Assembly (NCBI RefSeq): GCF_014898055.3
Contig: NW_023601543.1
Span: 15,647,314-15,711,313 of the forward strand
Length of the DNA stretch: 64,000 bases
Direction of reading: 5' to 3'
From: Talpa occidentalis
Lineage: Eukaryota; Chordata; Mammalia; Eulipotyphla; Talpidae
Position 1 is the first letter of the stretch. The number at the start of each line of letters is the position of its first letter. Both the position numbers and the translations under genes were made by a program. Below are positions 59,691-64,000 of the stretch, piece after piece. The notes under the pieces were generated by a model that was not told where the DNA came from, made no database searches, and was given only the letters and a program-made list of their open reading frames with translations.

Positions 59691-59949
59691 TTTTAAAATT
59701 TTATTTATACAACTGCTGGGGTACAGGCCAGATGTGTGGGAGGGTGAGAGGATTCACCAGAGACAGAGAGGGGAACACAACAGACAGACTGATGAAACAC
59801 ACTGCTGAGGGGAGTTGCAGGCAAGACAGGAGAGGTCTGCCTCGCCATGTGGGATTCTCGCCGGCCGGCCTGCATTGAACCCACTCTGCAGAGGTTGCGA
59901 ACAGCTTCATAGCGCTGTGCTCAGCCACGTGCCCCACCAGGGAGGCTCC
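59691..59949 (-). mobile_element. tRNA-derived SINE copy 15
   Basis: Reverse-orientation older-type copy (GTACAGGCCAGATGTG, GGATTCACCAGAGACAGAGA). Flanked by CACATCAGATTTTT (about 59677-59690) and CACATCACAATTTTT (from 59950), a diverged target duplication. Inserted near the 3' end of an old L1. Confidence 0.93.
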
Positions 59950-60344
59950 CACATCACAATTTTTAAAGAACATTTTCATCAACCGGAAAGAAACACCTGA
60001 CAAATGAGCAGTCACTTTATACTCTCCCACTCCCATCTCCTCAGCTTTTTGATAAATCCATATAGTTTCCTATTCTATGAATTTATTGTGAATGGAATTA
60101 TACACTGTGTGTTCCTTTATGAGTGTCTTATTTCACTTAGCATAATGTTCTTGAGAGTTATCCATGTTGCAACTTGCAGCGGTACTTCATTCCTTGTAAT
60201 GGCTAAATAATATTCTACTGTATGTATGTATCATACATTTGTACATTTATCAGCTGATAAACAGTTGTTTTTTTCTTTTTGAATATGAAAAATAATACTG
60301 CTATGAACACTTTGATACAAGTTTTTGTGTGGATGTATATTTTT

Positions 60345-60649
60345 CTTTTTTTTTTAATGTGTGAGCATTTATTTATTTTTCTTTTTTTTTTTTAAAGATT
60401 TATTTATTTATACAAGCACTGGGTACAGTCAGAAGCGCGGGAGGGTGAGAGAATTCACCAGAGCCAGAGCGGGGAACAGAACAGGCAGACCGATCAAATA
60501 CACTGCTGAGGGGAGCAGCGGGCATGGCAGGAGAGGTCTGCGTGCCATGTGGGACACTCGCCTGGCAGCCGGGAATCAAACTGGCTCTGCAGAGGCTGCA
60601 GGCAGCTTCGCAACCCAGTGCTCAACCGCTGAGCTACTGGGGAGGCCCG
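60345..60649 (-). mobile_element. tRNA-derived SINE copy 16, with a different 3' extension
   Basis: Reverse-orientation young copy (GAATTC type) with an 11-bp target duplication TGTATATTTTT (60334-60344 and 60650-60660). Between two T-runs lies AATGTGTGAGCATTTA (about 60356-60371), which none of the other copies here has. The central CATGGCAGG segment groups it with copies 2 and 3. Confidence 0.94.
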
Positions 60650-61229
60650 TGTATATTTTTATTTTTGTTACCTATATATCTGGGAGTGAAATCGTTGGAT
60701 CCTCGGTGATTCTGTTTTATTTCTTGCAAAACTCCTAAATGCTTCTTTTTTTTATTAACTAATAGGCTATATAATTTCACATTCGCACTAGCCGTGTTAC
60801 AAGGTTCAGATTTTTCATGCATTAGCCAATGCTTGCTATTATTCATGTCTTTCATAGTGGCTATCCTGTTGCATATAGGTGGTATCTCATTGTGTTTTGC
60901 TGAACATTTCTCTGTTGGCTAATAATGAATATCATTCCATGTGCTTATTGGTAATTTGCATTTTTTCTTTATTGTGCTAACAATTCAGAAGTATGATTTG
61001 GCATTACTTCCTCTAATTCTGTGAGTTGTTCTTTTTAATGTTGTTGGTGCTATCTTTTGAACTAGAAAATATTTTTTAAAATTTGTGATGTCTGTTTTTT
61101 CTTCAGTCACTTCCACTTCCACTAAAGGCTTTGACTAACTTAAAGCCATAAAGTAGTTTACTCTTTTATTTCCTCCTATGAGTTTTATAGTTTCAATTCT
61201 AACATTACCTGTTTCATTGTGAATTAGAT

Positions 61230-62560
61230 ACTTCATAATGTACCATTTAATTCCTTACTATTTATTGTAGTGTTTTAAAATTTTCTTAGCAATTGCTTTG
61301 TGGATTAAAATTAATGTCTTTCCATTAACAATCTAGTTTTGATTAATACACTTTCATCCCAGTTCATATTAAAAACTCTGTACATATGTTCATTCTTTAT
61401 GGCCTCCTTTATGCTGTATTTGTCATAAAATTACATTTTATACATTGTACTCTTATGACCACACTTGATAATTGTATCTTTTTGTTGTTGTCTTTTAAAT
61501 CATAGAGGAATGAAAAGCTTTATTTAAAAAAGTACAGTTTACTGCCTTTTCTATTTATGCTGTTACTTTTGTCAGCGTGCTTTTATTTCTTCATGTGGAT
61601 TTGAATTTTATCCAGTATCCTTTCATTTAAGCCATCAAGACTTCATGGTGTCTGATAAGAAATCTTATTGCAGATCCCTGGTATATGAGGAGTGTATCTT
61701 TCTTCCACCTCTCAAGATTTTCTCATTGTCTTTGACTTTCAACAGTTTGGTTATGTTTTGTCTAGGTGGGAATCTCTTTGCATTTATACTACATGAAATG
61801 TGTTGGGCTTCTTTAATATGTCGATTAATGTTTTACATGAAGTTTGGATGGTGCCGTGCCATTATTTCTTTAAAATTATCTTTTTGTCCTTTTATTTCAT
61901 TCCTATCTTTGTGGAACTCCAATTATGTATATGTTAGTATTCTTGTTGATGACCCACATATCTTTAAAACTGTTTATTTTTCCATATTCTTTTTTCTTTG
62001 TTTCTCAAATTTCATAATTTCAATGGGCATATCTTAAAGTTCTCTTCTTTTTTCTTCTGCTTGCTCAAATCTTCTGGTGAGCACATTTGGGGAATTTTCA
62101 TTTTAATCATTTACTTTTAAATTCTTATATACTTGAAAATAATTTCTGTTTCTTTAGTGATACTTTCTCCTTGGTGATAGGTTTTCTTTATACCTTTTTA
62201 ACTTCTTGAGCATAATTTTAAATCAGCCCTTGTAAATATATTGAAGCATCTGAAGTATTGATATTTTCATCTATTAAGACCAAAGTCTACATTTTTGAAG
62301 GATATTTTCTATTGACTTCTTTTTTTCTTTTGTATGTCTCATATATTAGGTTTTTTTTGATACCCTGTATATTTTTGTGGAAAACTGTATGTTTCAAATA
62401 ATATAAATGATAATAATATGGATCTGATTATCTTCCTTCTCTTAGTTTGTTGTTTCTTCATTTAGTTGCTTTTCTGAACTAATGCTGTAATGTCTGTTTT
62501 CTTTGTTATGTATGGCCATTGAAATCTGTTTCATTAACAGTGATTAAGTAAGAAGTAGAC
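61230..62560 (-). mobile_element. Probable continuation of very old L1-type sequence
   Basis: Phrases such as 'ttgactttcaacagtttgg', CTAGGTGGGAATCTCTTTGC, TGTGTTGGGCTTCTTTAATA, and GTGGAAAACTGTATGTTTCA resemble, in reverse, segments of old L1/HAL1-type repeats. The family and ends are uncertain. A 130-codon plus-strand frame at 61645-62037 is antisense to this and not treated as a gene. Confidence 0.45.
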
Positions 62561-62564
62561 AAAA

Positions 62565-63530
62565 ATTTTCTTAGATTCCTGAAACCAAAAAAAAAAAATT
62601 CTCAGTGACTCTATTTACCTGTTGGGGCACATCTTCAACAATTAGCCATTAGACTTGTTAGCATTTGCTATTGCTTATGCAGGTCAACCTAGCTATAAAT
62701 GATATATTAGGGCCTTCTCAGGTCGTTTATGAGCTTGAGAAGAGCCTTGGACATATCCACAGACTTATGCATGAAAATGGTCTATTATATTTCTGACAAT
62801 ATACAGGAACTTTTCAAAGTCTCCTAAAGTTCAATGATTTTTCCTTAGCCTATCATTTTTCTGGTACCCCTTTCATCTGACAATTTCAATACTAAACAAT
62901 TTCCAATAATAGTTTTAAACATACACCCTTCTGGAAACGGCTACTCACTCTGAATGATCTCGTATGTTCATTAAAGATAAGAGCTACAAGGACAATCTTT
63001 CACTAAATCGCCAAATAAATAACAGTTTATTTTGGTAATAAGACTTTGAAGGGGATCCAGATCCATTCTCCTCTTCTAGTGACTGTCAGATTGCTTGTTT
63101 TCATTGTGACTGCATATTATTGTTTGCAAGGATCTGTGGAGCTGTGTAAAGAAGATGGCAATAGAAAAATTTAAAATGCCACAGAGCTCACTATCCTTAT
63201 CCATAGTCAACCATTTTTCCTTAAATAAGTACTTATTGTATTATTTCAATCACTTAATTAATTTACAGAGTGCTGAAAAAGTTGATTCTTACAATTTTTG
63301 TGAATGCCCTCATTGCTTTTCTGGAAGAAGGGCTTGTTGAAGGTACATTTTGCCATTCCTGCCTTTAGTATGTAATCAATAAACTCTACTTGTATTGTCC
63401 ATTCTATACAGTATCTTATTTATATAAGGCATGATTACTACTTAAAGTATTAATAAAATACATGACAGGGAACATTGATCACAGGTGTAAGTTACATGTT
63501 GGGGAGTATTAGGAGATACAACTAAGACAT
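62565..63530. other. Stretch without a gene or clear repeat
   Basis: Unique-looking AT-rich DNA with a short A-run near 62588. No supported feature. Confidence 0.4.
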
Positions 63531-63534
63531 TTAA

Positions 63535-64000
63535 AGACAAATTATTAAAGAACAAGACTCTCAGATTAAGCATCTCCAAAAGTTATTTGTCAAAAACAAG
63601 TTAAAGATGCCAAGGCGAGTAAACAGAAAAATGGGAAGAAATTTGTTACCTCCAAAATAAACTAGCAGCATTAAATATATAGTCTCTTAAAACTTTTAAA
63701 AACTATTGTTCAGTGAAAGCAAAAGTTAGAACATTACAGGATGAAATGGAAAACATCATCAAAGAGGTTGGTAAAATTATTGAAGTATTAAATGAAATTC
63801 TCAATGGATTTAAAAGGAAGGATAGTAGTCAAATGCATGATGTCATTTGCTATTTACACATTATCTTACTGGACTTAAGTCAGCGTTGCCTGGGGTTTAA
63901 ACAAGCCATGGAGTTTCATATCCAACAATCTCCCTTCCCATATGGTGTTAATCCTCAGTTCCCAGCTCAGACCAGAGCTACCTTTCTCAGTGAACATGGG
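63535..64000 (+). pseudogene. Unidentified coiled-coil-like open sequence at the right edge
   Basis: Three consecutive protein-like stretches in three frames: 63535-63602 (includes KEQDSQIKHLQKLFVKNKLK), 63603-63661 (includes DAKASKQKNGKKFVTSKIN), and 63683-64000, which is open for 106 codons to the window end with no stop. The last contains LQDEMENIIKEVGKIIEVLN, with hydrophobic residues spaced like heptads, and then a Pro-rich part ending in FLSEHG. No start codon or clear splice acceptor defines it. It looks like the decayed copy of a coiled-coil protein mRNA, or an exon with chance open sequence upstream. I do not recognise the parent gene. Confidence 0.35.

Larger units (their letters stand above)
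59585..61230 (-). mobile_element. Old L1, split by two SINEs
   Basis: Minus-strand L1 3' end to ORF2: TATATTGAGACCTAATTCAC and ATACCATAAAATTTGCACAT at the 3' terminus, TTTCACTTAGCATAATGTTC, GGCTAAATAATATTCTACTG, 'tatatctgggagtgaaatcgttgg', and 'tcctatgagttttatagtttc' near 61176. SINE copies 15 and 16 lie inside it. Confidence 0.82.

Noticed and set aside
61645..62037. 130-codon plus-strand open frame
   Set aside because: Lies in sequence resembling a reversed old L1-type repeat and has a T-rich, Phe-heavy composition typical of antisense repeat frames.
1..64000. CRISPR array, operon, phage or plasmid features
   Set aside because: No regularly spaced direct repeats with unique spacers and no compact gene runs. 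Composition and repeats are those of a mammalian nuclear genome.

Overview
This is nuclear DNA from a placental mammal. It is AT-rich and poor in CpG outside young repeats. It carries the standard placental repeat layers: MIR and L2 relics, a MER5A-type DNA transposon, an MLT2-type ERV-L solo LTR, several ages of L1, and one abundant tRNA-derived SINE family. The SINE head (CTCCCTGGTGGCGCAG, then a canonical B box GGTTCGATTCC) belongs to the tRNA-SINE style of laurasiatherians. A bat or an artiodactyl/cetacean relative is plausible, but I cannot place the order from sequence alone. There is no bacterial, plasmid or phage content.

I found no intact protein-coding gene and no convincing multi-exon gene. 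The gene-derived material is a decayed RPL32 processed pseudogene (about 1905-2345), two 5'-truncated L1 copies that keep the C-terminus of ORF2, and an unidentified coiled-coil-like open frame running off the right edge (63683-64000). All other short open frames look like chance frames or repeat sequence.

Layout. 1-3 kb: a 100-N gap and the RPL32 pseudogene. 3-4 kb: an old L1 split by a SINE. 4-9 kb: mostly unique, with microsatellites and one MIR. 9-13 kb: old and young L1, two SINEs, MIR and L2. 13-22.7 kb: unique DNA plus an old 1.9-kb L1 (17.5-19.4 kb). 22.7-25.6 kb: two SINEs, TA repeats and the MER5A-type element. 26-39 kb: unique DNA with MIR/L2 relics, two SINEs and an old L1. 39.8-43.9 kb: the second young L1, followed by an L1 that looks twin-primed (5'-inverted) and was later hit by two SINEs. 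45-50 kb: L2, three clustered SINEs (two nested), a TATG microsatellite and another SINE. 51.1-51.65 kb: an ERV-L-type solo LTR. 53-57 kb: L1 fragments in alternating orientation and a SINE. 57-59 kb: unique DNA and L2. 59.6-62.5 kb: a long, old minus-strand L1 carrying two SINEs. 62.5-64 kb: unique DNA and the edge open frame.

The window is best read as an intergenic or intronic landscape whose history can be reconstructed from nested insertions. The 16 SINE copies fall into at least two subfamilies. Two copies share a private 3' extension that marks them as sister copies of one source locus, and a third carries a different extension. I saw no sign of a novel molecular system. The most useful leads are the SINE 3' extensions, the twin-primed L1, the right-edge open frame, and three repeat-free stretches that may be conserved noncoding elements.
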